Below are positions 35,586-43,187 of a stretch of DNA of 64,000 bases, piece by piece (position 1 is the stretch's first letter; each line of letters opens with the position of its first letter). The notes under the pieces were generated by a model, which worked only from the letters and a program-made list of their open reading frames with translations, was not told where the DNA came from and searched no databases. The DNA is from Ruminococcus bromii (GTDB lineage: Bacteria; Bacillota; Clostridia; Oscillospirales; Acutalibacteraceae). The translations under genes and the position numbers were made by a program. The stretch is taken from positions 1 through 64,000 of the forward strand of contig NZ_NNBY01000047.1 of assembly GCF_002834235.1 (NCBI RefSeq), in the 5' to 3' direction.

Positions 35586-35911
35586 TAAAAATCGTAAAAC
35601 CTGATGATGTTTTGAAAATCAATGACAAAGCAATCATTCCGTATATCAACAATCTTATTTCAAGTATTCTATATTCATATTGCGCCAACCGTTCCATTGA
35701 AGCGGCTGGCGCAATTTATTTTTTAGAGTATTCAAGTGACTTTAATAAATATAAAGAAATGGGTTTGTCCTCTCCCCTCTGTGAAAAACGCTTTGAATGG
35801 ATTGAGGAAATAGGCAATGGATATTCGGACGGTTGCATTGTAATAAACAATGATTTTGCAATCAACATCATCGGTAAAACAGAATTTTTTCCTAAAGAGG
35901 TAATACTATGA
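35582..35911 (+). CDS. Hypothetical protein of mobile element
   Basis: 109 residues, translationally coupled to the genes on both sides by ATGA overlaps. Soluble; the C-terminal half has EEIGNGYSDGCIVINNDF. I do not recognise a family. Confidence 0.6.
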   Translation: MIKIVKPDDVLKINDKAIIPYINNLISSILYSYCANRSIEAAGAIYFLEYSSDFNKYKEMGLSSPLCEKRFEWIEEIGNGYSDGCIVINNDFAINIIGKTEFFPKEVIL

Positions 35912-36423
35912 CGACAGAAAGAGCAACGATAAAATGTGAATCAATATTTTCCGATGATAGCTTGCACAGATATTCCTTGTCGAAAATCTGGGATAAAACA
36001 TTGCCTATATCAAATGTTATTACTATTGCGCCTTCTGAAGACTACAATATCACAAGCGATATGACAACAAATATAATATGCAACAATATGAAGCTTCTTG
36101 GGATGGGTGGTTTCATACTTACAAATCTAATTTCAAAAATTGGAGTTGATGTAAAAAAAGTAAAGTTCAGTGATGACCTTTGGAACAATGAAACGGATAA
36201 AATACTTCTTGATATGGCAAATAAAGCAGACAATATAATCATAGCTTGGGGGAAATTCACCGCCGCAAGAAAAGATTTTTCAGTACGAGAAAAGTCTGTT
36301 CTTGAATTGCTTGACATACATAGGGGAAAGATTTTCTGTATTAAAGACAACAGAGGAAGAACGAATTTGCACCCGTTGACACCTAATGTGCGGCATGGCT
36401 TTATTTTGTCAGGATATGAATAA
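35908..36423 (+). CDS. DUF1643 family protein
   Basis: 171 residues overlapping the previous stop. RYSLSKIWDKTLPISNVITI, the TSDMTTN segment, GGFILTNL and IIAWGKF, and NLHPLTPNV near the end fit DUF1643, a widespread accessory family of unknown activity common in phages and plasmids. It ends the small-ORF operon and is followed by a long terminator-like hairpin. Confidence 0.75.
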   Translation: MTTERATIKCESIFSDDSLHRYSLSKIWDKTLPISNVITIAPSEDYNITSDMTTNIICNNMKLLGMGGFILTNLISKIGVDVKKVKFSDDLWNNETDKILLDMANKADNIIIAWGKFTAARKDFSVREKSVLELLDIHRGKIFCIKDNRGRTNLHPLTPNVRHGFILSGYE

Positions 36424-36476
36424 TTTGCTATTTCTGTGCAACATTCACAAAACGCTGTTTTTCAAATTTTGCAAAA

Positions 36477-36545
36477 AAAACAGACATTGAGCCAGGGGTC
36501 GTGTAGACTCTTGCGGCTTGTACTGGTTCAATGTCTGATTTTTAG
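36477..36545 (+). terminator. Long hairpin terminator
   Basis: CAGACATTGAGCCAG pairs with CTGGTTCAATGTCTG (one mismatch) around a 28-base GC-rich apical region and is followed by ATTTTT. It is larger than the other terminators here. Confidence 0.7.
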
Positions 36546-36594
36546 TAAAACGCTGAATTTCGAAAGTTTGTAAGATATTACGTCTCAAAAAATG

Positions 36595-36622
36595 TTGATT
36601 TTTTCTTTCAATATGTTACAAT
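36595..36622 (+). promoter_or_regulatory. Promoter of the replication/recombination module
   Basis: TTGATT (36595-36600), 16-base spacer, TACAAT (36617-36622). Confidence 0.5.
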
Positions 36623-36712
36623 ATAGTTACACATTAAGGAATGATTTTTAATGAATATTTGATATAATTTTTTCGTTTCACTAATGTGAATCTATCGAAA
36701 GGAGCTATAACA

Positions 36713-37051
36713 ATGGGATTTTTAAAGGTTGCTAAATCTAATATTCCTGATGGTGATTATTATGCAGAAATAATTGATTGCTCGTCAAAAGATGACAAAG
36801 TTGTAATCTCATTCAAATTGGAAGACGGTACAGTGTTTCGTCCGTACGGTATTAAAGCCGTAATGTCTGAAACGAATCCACTGTATATTTTTTTGAATAA
36901 ATGTGGACTATCTGACGAAGAAATTGAAGACCTATCTACGGAAGATTTGATTGGAACACAGTTGAACATTTCTGTGAAAAACAGACAAGGCGAATATGTC
37001 AATTTCTGCAACATCACTAATATGGAACCCTTAATTGATGAAATTGCGTAA
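36713..37051 (+). CDS. Small element-encoded protein next to helicase
   Basis: 112 residues from ATG 36713 behind GAAAGGAG. A compact beta-rich protein: IPDGDYYAEIIDCSSKDDKV, a central VFRPYGIKAV and SVKNRQGEYVNFCNI near the end. Similar small proteins precede DUF927 or primase genes in Clostridia elements and may bind single-stranded DNA; that is a guess. Confidence 0.55.
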   Translation: MGFLKVAKSNIPDGDYYAEIIDCSSKDDKVVISFKLEDGTVFRPYGIKAVMSETNPLYIFLNKCGLSDEEIEDLSTEDLIGTQLNISVKNRQGEYVNFCNITNMEPLIDEIA

Positions 37052-37071
37052 ATAAAAGGAGGTACACTAAA

Positions 37072-38688
37072 ATGAGCATAATAGCTCAAAAAGGTATCTC
37101 CAAGACAAAAGAATCCAGCAATCATTTCAACGGTGAAGTAAACCTTTTGAAAAAGTGTGTAGACATTGATACAGGCATTTGCTCTTTGTTGCTTCAAATT
37201 TGGCTTTCTTCAGAAAAGCACACTGAAAAACTGCTTATGCGCAGTGATGTATATAAGGCAACCGACCTACTATATAACTGTGGAGCGGTCATTGGAGACA
37301 CTAAAATTTTCACTGCATATATTTCCAATGCAGAAAAGCAACTTGATATATCATACACACACAATGGTATCGGATGGTCTGAATATGAGGGAAACCGTCT
37401 TTTCAAATATTCGAACGCTTTTCCGTTGAATTCTGAATATGTCGGTACACTTGACATTAAGCAAGAAGGCTCTTTTGAAGGTTGGAAAGACACTGTTGAA
37501 AAATATGCAATGTCGCAAACAGCTTTGCAGTTGGGAATAGTATTGGGTCTTTCTGCGGTAACTACAGGTTTTCTGAAAGATGAATTAGACGGAACATTGC
37601 TTGTTCATCTCTACGGTGCTTCATCAAAAGGTAAAACAACATTTGCTATGCTGGCTGTCAGCACAGCAGGAAATCCGAGTCAAAATTCAAAAAACACATT
37701 GATGTGTGATTGGTCTGATACACCTAATTACAAAATCAGTGTATTGGCAAACAACAACGGCTTTCCAATAGTATTTGATGAACTTTCAAAAACTAATCAA
37801 AAAAATTTATCTGACTTCTGCTACAATGTTGCAAACGGTAGAGATAAAGGAAGATTAAATTCAAATGCTGAAAGAAAAGATGTTTTCACGTGGAGCACAA
37901 CAGTAATCTCAACTGGAGAAAGTTCAATTCTCGCACAATGTAATAACAACAGCGGATTGTTGGTAAGAGTCTTGGAGATAGCTCTTGACTCAATCACAGA
38001 ATCAGCACACACGGCTGAAAAGCTTAAAAGTGGAATAATTAAAAATTATGGTTTTGCAAATGTAATGGTTGCACAATATCTATTTCAAAATGAAACACTA
38101 ATAAAGGATAAATTTTTTGAGTGGCGAAAAAAGATTGAAAGAGATATTGAAATAAAAAGCAGTCTTGTAAAAAGACTATCTAAAAAACTTGCTGTCATAA
38201 TGCTGACAGCAGAAATATCAAGAACTGTACTTGGTCTTGATTTTGATATTGAAGGAATAGAAAAAATAATAATTGACTCGGTCAATAAGCAAAATGAGCG
38301 CAATCCATTTGATATGGGTGAAAATTTGATTCAATTTCTGTTGGAGGATATTGTCATACATCCTGAAAACTATCAGGAGTATTCATTGGATGACTACACA
38401 AAATCATATGCTCATAATATCACTGCTGTCATCAAAGCAATACACAAAAAACGAATTGACGAAACAAATGTTGCTCAAACAGAGGTAATCTATATTCCAA
38501 GAAAATTTGAAGAATTGCTCCTAAAAGGAGGCTTCACTGATATAAACCTCTGTTTGAATGAATTGAAAAAAAGAAACTATTTGGTGACAGACAAAGACCA
38601 CAATAAAATAAAACGAACGATTGAAGGAAAAAAGATACGAACATATTGCGTACGATTTCCTACTTCGCTGATAACACCAACCTTTTGA
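37072..38688 (+). CDS. DUF927 superfamily helicase/ATPase
   Basis: 538 residues behind AAAGGAGG. Features of DUF927 (PF06048): Walker A LYGASSKGKTTFA near 180, Walker B PIVFDELSKT near 225, NVANGRDKGRLN, then STGESSI as sensor. A C-terminal winged-helix-like part follows (about 430-535). These AAA+-like ATPases serve as replication helicases of plasmids and integrative elements. Here it is the only recognisable replication protein of the element. Confidence 0.8.
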   Translation: MSIIAQKGISKTKESSNHFNGEVNLLKKCVDIDTGICSLLLQIWLSSEKHTEKLLMRSDVYKATDLLYNCGAVIGDTKIFTAYISNAEKQLDISYTHNGIGWSEYEGNRLFKYSNAFPLNSEYVGTLDIKQEGSFEGWKDTVEKYAMSQTALQLGIVLGLSAVTTGFLKDELDGTLLVHLYGASSKGKTTFAMLAVSTAGNPSQNSKNTLMCDWSDTPNYKISVLANNNGFPIVFDELSKTNQKNLSDFCYNVANGRDKGRLNSNAERKDVFTWSTTVISTGESSILAQCNNNSGLLVRVLEIALDSITESAHTAEKLKSGIIKNYGFANVMVAQYLFQNETLIKDKFFEWRKKIERDIEIKSSLVKRLSKKLAVIMLTAEISRTVLGLDFDIEGIEKIIIDSVNKQNERNPFDMGENLIQFLLEDIVIHPENYQEYSLDDYTKSYAHNITAVIKAIHKKRIDETNVAQTEVIYIPRKFEELLLKGGFTDINLCLNELKKRNYLVTDKDHNKIKRTIEGKKIRTYCVRFPTSLITPTF

Positions 38689-38704
38689 ATTTGGAGGTAT
38701 AATT

Positions 38705-38878
38705 GTGGTCATTAAAAAAATAAGGGTTTCAATCCCAAGATATAAATTGAAATTTTGCAACAACTTTGATAAAGTCGAGCCGACAAAAGTGGAAAACACT
38801 TCTGAATCGAGTTTGGAATCAGAATTCTATGAAGCGGCGGCTCATTTAGTATATCTAATATTGCAGAAAAATAAATAA
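38705..38878 (+). CDS. Small hypothetical protein
   Basis: 57 residues from GTG 38705 with GGAGG at the right distance. Basic N-terminus (VIKKIRVSIPRYKLKF) and helical, acidic C-terminus. It lies between the helicase and recombinase genes on the same strand; such small ORFs often precede serine recombinases and can be directionality factors, but nothing proves it. Confidence 0.5.
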   Translation: MVIKKIRVSIPRYKLKFCNNFDKVEPTKVENTSESSLESEFYEAAAHLVYLILQKNK

Positions 38879-38943
38879 TCGCAAATGCTGTTGATAATTT
38901 TTTATTGACAGCATTTGTTTTCTAAGAATGTTGGAGGTAATCT

Positions 38944-40608
38944 ATGAATAATCACAGGAAAATAGCTGCTTGCTATATGAGATACAGTTCACACGCTCAA
39001 GATGATGGAAATTCCATTGAAGCGCAGGATAAAGCAATCAAAAGATATGCAGAGGAACACAACTACGATTTGCAATATATCTATTGTGATAAGGCAAAAA
39101 CAGGAAAATCAGCTAAAAGACCAGAGTTTCAAAAAATGATAGCCGATGCGAAAAATCAACTTTTCGATGTATGTATTGTACACAAATTCGACAGATTTTC
39201 TCGTTCAAGACGAGATTCAATCATATATAAAGAAATTTTGAGTGAGTATGGTGTTTGTCTGGTTTCTGTTTCTGAACAATTTGGAAGTGGACCACAAAGT
39301 ACGGTAATGGAAGCTATTTCAGAAACTATGGCAGAATACTATATCAAGAATCTAAGCAATGAAGTAAGGAAGGGACTTGATGTAGTTGCTTCAAAAGGTT
39401 TGCACACTGGAGGTATTCCACCGTTGGGATATGATGTTTCAGAAGATAAAAAGCTTGTGATAAATGAAGCCGAAGCTGAAATAGTCAGATTGATTTTTGA
39501 CAGATATGCAAACAACTACACCTACAATGATATTGCAAAAGAATTGAATGCTAAAGGCTTCAAAACAAAAATCGGAAATGAATTCACAGGTTCTTCTTTC
39601 AATGCAATTCTTCAACAACGAAAATACATAGGTGAATATGTATACAACAGAAGAGTTTCAGAAGATAAAAGAGGTTGTGTCAATTCTCATAAAAATAAGC
39701 CTGAAGAAGAAATATTACGAATTCCCGGAGCAGTTCCGCAAATCATTGACAATGAAACATTTGAAAAGGTTCAAAAAAGACTTGAAATGAATAAAAGAAA
39801 AGCAGGACACTACAAAAGTAAATCAAGCTATTTGTTGTCAGGACTAATTGTTTGCGGTGTATGTGGCTTTCACTATCAAGGAAATTGCAGACCCTCAGGT
39901 AGTTCAAGTAATATGTATTCATCATATCGTTGTGGTAAAAGACAAAATCACAAGGTTGGTTGCGGAAATAGTGAGATTGAGAAAAATCGTCTTGAAACAT
40001 TTGTTCTTGAACAAATGCAAAAGCATCTGTTCAGTGATAAAGCAATAAAAGCTATTGTCACGCAAGTAAATGAATACAATGCTTCTGTTTCAAAAAATAA
40101 AAACAAAGATTTGTTGTTGTATGAGAAACAACTCAAAGAAGTTGATAAGAAAATAAAAAACCTTTCAAATGCCATTGCAAACGGAGTAAATCAAGATTTG
40201 ATAATTGAGCAAATCAACTCGCTTGGCTCTGCAAAAAAAGACTTGGAGCAGAGAATAAACGATTCAAAAGCTCCAGAGTTTCCTCCTGTTGTTGAAGCAG
40301 ATGTAAAAAAGGCTCTTTCACAATTTCCTACATTCCTTAAGGAAAACAACAGCATCGAATGTAAAAATTTCATAAATCAATATATAGACAAAATTGTCGT
40401 AAACAAAGAAACAGTCGAGGTCACTTTCAAAGTGGCTTCGGCTGTTTTCAATTCTTCTTTTCCTGATGACAAAACTGGAATGATAAAAATAAAAATTGAG
40501 ATTTCTCGTTTTGAACTAAAAGCATTGCCGAAACAACGGAGGAAGATTCCTACGAACGGAAACTTTGGAAAAAGTTTTCTGAAAGGCTATGAGATTGTTC
40601 AAACATAA
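38944..40608 (+). CDS. Large serine recombinase
   Basis: 554 residues behind GGAGG. The N-terminal resolvase domain has the nucleophile in CYMRYSSHAQ and catalytic Arg residues in KFDRFSRSRRDS. Then come a Recombinase domain (GIPPLGYDV...), a zinc ribbon (CGVCGFHYQG...YRCGKR) and a coiled coil (about 375-440). It carries out integration and excision between attP and attB. It sits next to the right end of the element, as expected. Use of a tRNA 3' end is common for tyrosine but unusual for serine integrases. Confidence 0.93.
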   Translation: MNNHRKIAACYMRYSSHAQDDGNSIEAQDKAIKRYAEEHNYDLQYIYCDKAKTGKSAKRPEFQKMIADAKNQLFDVCIVHKFDRFSRSRRDSIIYKEILSEYGVCLVSVSEQFGSGPQSTVMEAISETMAEYYIKNLSNEVRKGLDVVASKGLHTGGIPPLGYDVSEDKKLVINEAEAEIVRLIFDRYANNYTYNDIAKELNAKGFKTKIGNEFTGSSFNAILQQRKYIGEYVYNRRVSEDKRGCVNSHKNKPEEEILRIPGAVPQIIDNETFEKVQKRLEMNKRKAGHYKSKSSYLLSGLIVCGVCGFHYQGNCRPSGSSSNMYSSYRCGKRQNHKVGCGNSEIEKNRLETFVLEQMQKHLFSDKAIKAIVTQVNEYNASVSKNKNKDLLLYEKQLKEVDKKIKNLSNAIANGVNQDLIIEQINSLGSAKKDLEQRINDSKAPEFPPVVEADVKKALSQFPTFLKENNSIECKNFINQYIDKIVVNKETVEVTFKVASAVFNSSFPDDKTGMIKIKIEISRFELKALPKQRRKIPTNGNFGKSFLKGYEIVQT

Positions 40609-40647
40609 AAGTCCCCAATAAAATTCAAATGAACTGGGGACTTTTGA
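40607..40647 (+). terminator. Terminator of the recombinase
   Basis: AAAAGTCCCCA (40607-40617) pairs with TGGGGACTTTT (40635-40645). Confidence 0.85.
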
Positions 40648-40718
40648 TGGGGAAAATGACATCGAACTGCAAAATGGAGAAATTCAAAGAAATTTGCATT
40701 GTAATAAATGCTAAATCA

Positions 40719-40765
40719 AAAAGAAAAAAACCACAGTTTTTCAGCAATTTTGCATAAAACTGTGG
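40719..40765 (-). terminator. Element-supplied terminator for tRNA-Pro
   Basis: CCACAGTTTT (40731-40740) pairs with AAAACTGTGG (40756-40765); on the minus strand a T-rich tract follows. It replaces the terminator displaced to 33884. Confidence 0.75.
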
Positions 40766-40771
40766 ATTAAA

Positions 40772-40783
40772 TGGTCGAGGTGA
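40772..40783. repeat. Right attachment repeat (tRNA-Pro 3' end)
   Basis: TGGTCGAGGTGA, exact copy of 33912-33923. Confidence 0.7.
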
Positions 40784-40848
40784 CAGGACTTGAACCTGCG
40801 GCATCTTGGTCCCAAACCAAGCACTCTACCAAACTGAGCTACACCTCG
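40772..40848 (-). tRNA. tRNA-Pro (UGG)
   Basis: Complete cloverleaf on the minus strand: acceptor CGAGGTG/CACCTCG, D arm GCTC...GAGT, anticodon arm CTTGG-TTTGGGA-CCAAG (anticodon TGG), T arm GCAGG-TTCAAGT-CCTGT, discriminator A and encoded CCA. The last 12 bases double as the right attachment repeat of the integrated element. Confidence 0.97.
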
Positions 40849-40877
40849 AAATGTTGTTTAATAACAACAGCTTGATT

Positions 40878-40906
40878 ATTATATACCATATTTTCGGATT
40901 TGTCAA
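40878..40906 (-). promoter_or_regulatory. Consensus promoter of tRNA-Pro
   Basis: On the minus strand TTGACA, 17-base spacer, TATAAT: a perfect sigma-A promoter about 30 bases before the tRNA. Confidence 0.9.
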
Positions 40907-40982
40907 CATAATTTTCGTTTTTTATTAAAAATTAATTCAAATATTTTGAAAATCACCATAAAACAGACCGACAATGCGATAC

Positions 40983-41014
40983 AAAACAGCCGTCCCTGCA
41001 TAAGAAACGGCTGT
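40983..41014 (-). terminator. Terminator of tRNA-Leu
   Basis: AACAGCCGT pairs with ACGGCTGTT; on the minus strand it directly follows the CCA of tRNA-Leu and ends in TTTTGT. Confidence 0.85.
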
Positions 41015-41101
41015 TGGTGCGGATAACAGGACTTGAACCTGCATGAAATTGCTTTCACATGGACCTGAACCATGCGCGTCTGCCAATTCCGCCATATCCG
41101 C
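41015..41101 (-). tRNA. tRNA-Leu (CAG)
   Basis: Class II tRNA on the minus strand: acceptor GCGGATA/TATCCGC, anticodon arm CATGG-TTCAGGT-CCATG (anticodon CAG), long variable arm TGAAA-GCAA-TTTCA, T arm GCAGG-TTCAAGT-CCTGT, A and CCA. Confidence 0.97.
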
Positions 41102-41164
41102 ATATGTTTAATTTTGTGTACAAGAAGTCGATAGTGAGCATTTAAACTGAAATATGTTAGCAAC

Positions 41165-41209
41165 GCTACCCCTGACCTACTGCTTAGAAGGCAGTTGGTC
41201 ACTCTTAGC
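41165..41209 (-). ncRNA. Structured hairpin upstream of tRNA-Leu, tRNA-Arg-like
   Basis: On the minus strand GCTA-AGAG-TGACC-A-ACTGC-CTTCTAA-GCAGT-A-GGTCA-GGGG-TAGC folds into a symmetric hairpin with a purine internal loop. The apical part equals the anticodon arm of tRNA-Arg(UCU), and the next bases resemble its variable region, but there is no T loop or acceptor. It lies in the transcript of the promoter at 41247. It may be a decayed tRNA-Arg or a distinct leader structure. Confidence 0.4.
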
Positions 41210-41246
41210 ATCCATTATTTGTGCAACACCCAAAATGTGCTATATT

Positions 41247-41275
41247 ATTATAGCAGACCGACAGGTAAGTGTCAA
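41247..41275 (-). promoter_or_regulatory. Consensus promoter of tRNA-Leu
   Basis: On the minus strand TTGACA, 17-base spacer, TATAAT. The promoter lies inside an inverted repeat (GCAGACCGA at 41253 with TCGGTCTGT near 41294) that could also act as a terminator for the LicD gene. Confidence 0.85.
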
Positions 41276-41309
41276 GTGACATTTACTTTATCGGTCTGTT
41301 TTACGCTGA

Positions 41310-43187
41310 TTATTTTTCAGAATCGGGTTTGCGGATTTTGAAACCGTCATATTTTCCGATGTCGCAGAGGGCAATTTCGTGGCAACCCATTCTTGTTGAC
41401 AGCGGTGCAAGCTCCATATAGTCGCCGTAGAGGAAAGTAAGGTACTTGTTATATTCCTTTGGCACGGGGAACTTGTAACCCTCAAAGTCGGCATAAGCAA
41501 CATCGTCAAGATATTCCTTTGGAAAAGCACCGTTATAAATATTTCTGCCCATTCCGTCATAGAGATATTTTGCGTTCTTTTTGTTTTTAAAGAATTTTAA
41601 AGTACGGACTTCAAGCCACATACTGAATCTGAGCGGAAATATTTTCTTGCAGAAATTTGTTACAATGCTCTGGATTCTACTGCCGTTTTCAGCCTTGCGA
41701 TTGTTCCATTTATTGAACACCAGCGCTCTTGTGAACAGAGTCACATCCATATGAATTTTTCGTCCGATTGCTGAATTGGCTGTGTTATCATGACAGAAAA
41801 TATCAAACGCAATTCCGTTGTGCATTGCGTGATGGTCTTTTGCAAAGTCGGTTGCAAAGAAAGTGTCGTCAAGTCTGACCTTGGCAAATTCATAGAAACA
41901 AGCCTTGTCCGTATGGTACGATTGAAAAGTCATATTGCTCGGAAGTTCCTTTGGCGCAATCTCGCAAAAGCGGTCAAAATCTTCACGCAGCATCATAATA
42001 TCGGCATCATCATCCCACGGAATGAACCCTTTGTGACGAATTGCACCGAGAAGTGTTCCGCCGCCGAGAAAATATTTTATGTTGTGCTTTCGACAAATTC
42101 TGTCGGTTTCAAGCAGAAATGCAAGCTGAATTTCGTGAATTGAATCAAGTCTGCGCTCGTGTGAGTGGGGGATACGCAGAACTTTTTCGGACTTCATCTT
42201 GTCCATTATGCAGATTTTCAGCATGGTTTCAAGGTCTATGTCGGGAGTGCATTCGTTTACGGAAATTTTGCTTGAATTAATTGCACAGCCGTCAAGCTCC
42301 GTAAAATCGCCCGACTCAATTGTACAGCGACTGCCGTAAATATCGTTGAGAACAGCCGCAATCATAATCAGCGATGCGTTGCAGTTTTTGCCGCCGACAT
42401 TATAAACTGCGTTTTCTTCAAGAGTTGTCATTGCGAACACAATCGCCTTTAAAACATCGTTGATATAAACAAAGGTATAGCGATCCCTTGTTGCCGGAAC
42501 AACTGTGTCACGGTGGTTGGCTATATCGTCAAAAACAGGATCAAGCACGCTTGTAAAGTTGCTTGAAGCTCCCAAAATTATGCCCGTTCTGAGCGTTGTA
42601 ACGGTTGATTCGCTGTTCTTCAAAACCGAGTGCAAGGCGGTTTCTCTCGTTCTCATAAGCTGACCTGCAAGCGATGAGGGAGAGGTTGCGTCAAGTTCTG
42701 CGTACTCGTTTTCGGAATAAACTCTGTGCGGTTTGGCTTTGCCGTAAATTCTGCTGTCGTTCACAACGACAACCCTTGCGCCTGTGGCTTTTGCAATTTT
42801 GGCACAGGCATTTATCTCTGCAATGCCGTCAATCATAATCTGTGGGTTGTTGTCTGTATGTTCACCGCAGATTCCTGTTGTAATTACATAGTCGGCACTT
42901 GAAATTTCTGATGCAGAATTATAATCGACAAAATCAAAATCATCTCTTAACAAGAGTTCGCTGTGGTATGATGCCATTGCGTTGCGTGATTTGCCGAGAA
43001 GGATAACTTTTATTCCGAGCCTTTTAGCCTCGTTATTGTACAGAAAGGCATAGCAAAGACACCTTGCAAGTTCACCACCCGAGATGACAATTGTTTTGTT
43101 CCTGAGCTTTGCAAGAGTTTCTTTTTCAACTCCGGGCAATGCCGCCCTGTCGGCCTCAAATTCGTTTAAAAAATCTTTAATACGCAT
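41310..43187 (-). CDS. SDR (epimerase-like) fused to LicD phosphotransferase
   Basis: 625 residues. About 1-320 resemble an NAD-dependent epimerase/dehydratase, but the glycine motif is unusual (VISGGELARC) and the YxxxK pair is not visible. From about 345 a LicD domain is plain: GGGTLLGAIRHKGFIPWDDD with the metal-binding Asp cluster, and KYLTFLYGDYMELAP near the end. LicD-type enzymes transfer phosphocholine or other phospho-groups to teichoic acids or surface glycans. The two-domain chain is unusual. It overlaps the SDR gene upstream by one base. Confidence 0.85.
   Translation of the reverse strand: MRIKDFLNEFEADRAALPGVEKETLAKLRNKTIVISGGELARCLCYAFLYNNEAKRLGIKVILLGKSRNAMASYHSELLLRDDFDFVDYNSASEISSADYVITTGICGEHTDNNPQIMIDGIAEINACAKIAKATGARVVVVNDSRIYGKAKPHRVYSENEYAELDATSPSSLAGQLMRTRETALHSVLKNSESTVTTLRTGIILGASSNFTSVLDPVFDDIANHRDTVVPATRDRYTFVYINDVLKAIVFAMTTLEENAVYNVGGKNCNASLIMIAAVLNDIYGSRCTIESGDFTELDGCAINSSKISVNECTPDIDLETMLKICIMDKMKSEKVLRIPHSHERRLDSIHEIQLAFLLETDRICRKHNIKYFLGGGTLLGAIRHKGFIPWDDDADIMMLREDFDRFCEIAPKELPSNMTFQSYHTDKACFYEFAKVRLDDTFFATDFAKDHHAMHNGIAFDIFCHDNTANSAIGRKIHMDVTLFTRALVFNKWNNRKAENGSRIQSIVTNFCKKIFPLRFSMWLEVRTLKFFKNKKNAKYLYDGMGRNIYNGAFPKEYLDDVAYADFEGYKFPVPKEYNKYLTFLYGDYMELAPLSTRMGCHEIALCDIGKYDGFKIRKPDSEK

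Larger units (their letters stand above)
33912..40783. mobile_element. Integrative element with serine recombinase in tRNA-Pro
   Basis: About 6.9 kb bounded by the direct repeat TGGTCGAGGTGA, which on the minus strand is the last bases of tRNA-Pro including CCA. The right copy is inside the intact tRNA-Pro; the left copy abuts a terminator that would fit the tRNA before insertion. Cargo: Mor-like regulator, tiny ORFs, DUF1643, a DUF927 helicase and a large serine recombinase next to the right end. No conjugation or capsid genes are present, so it is an integrative mobilizable or satellite-like element. Confidence 0.7.

Noticed and set aside
40772..41101. tRNA-Leu as an additional attachment site
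   Set aside because: No repeat of its 3' end is visible elsewhere in the window.
40903..41211. 102-codon minus-strand ORF over tRNA-Leu
   Set aside because: It covers a complete tRNA gene and its terminator; not a protein gene.
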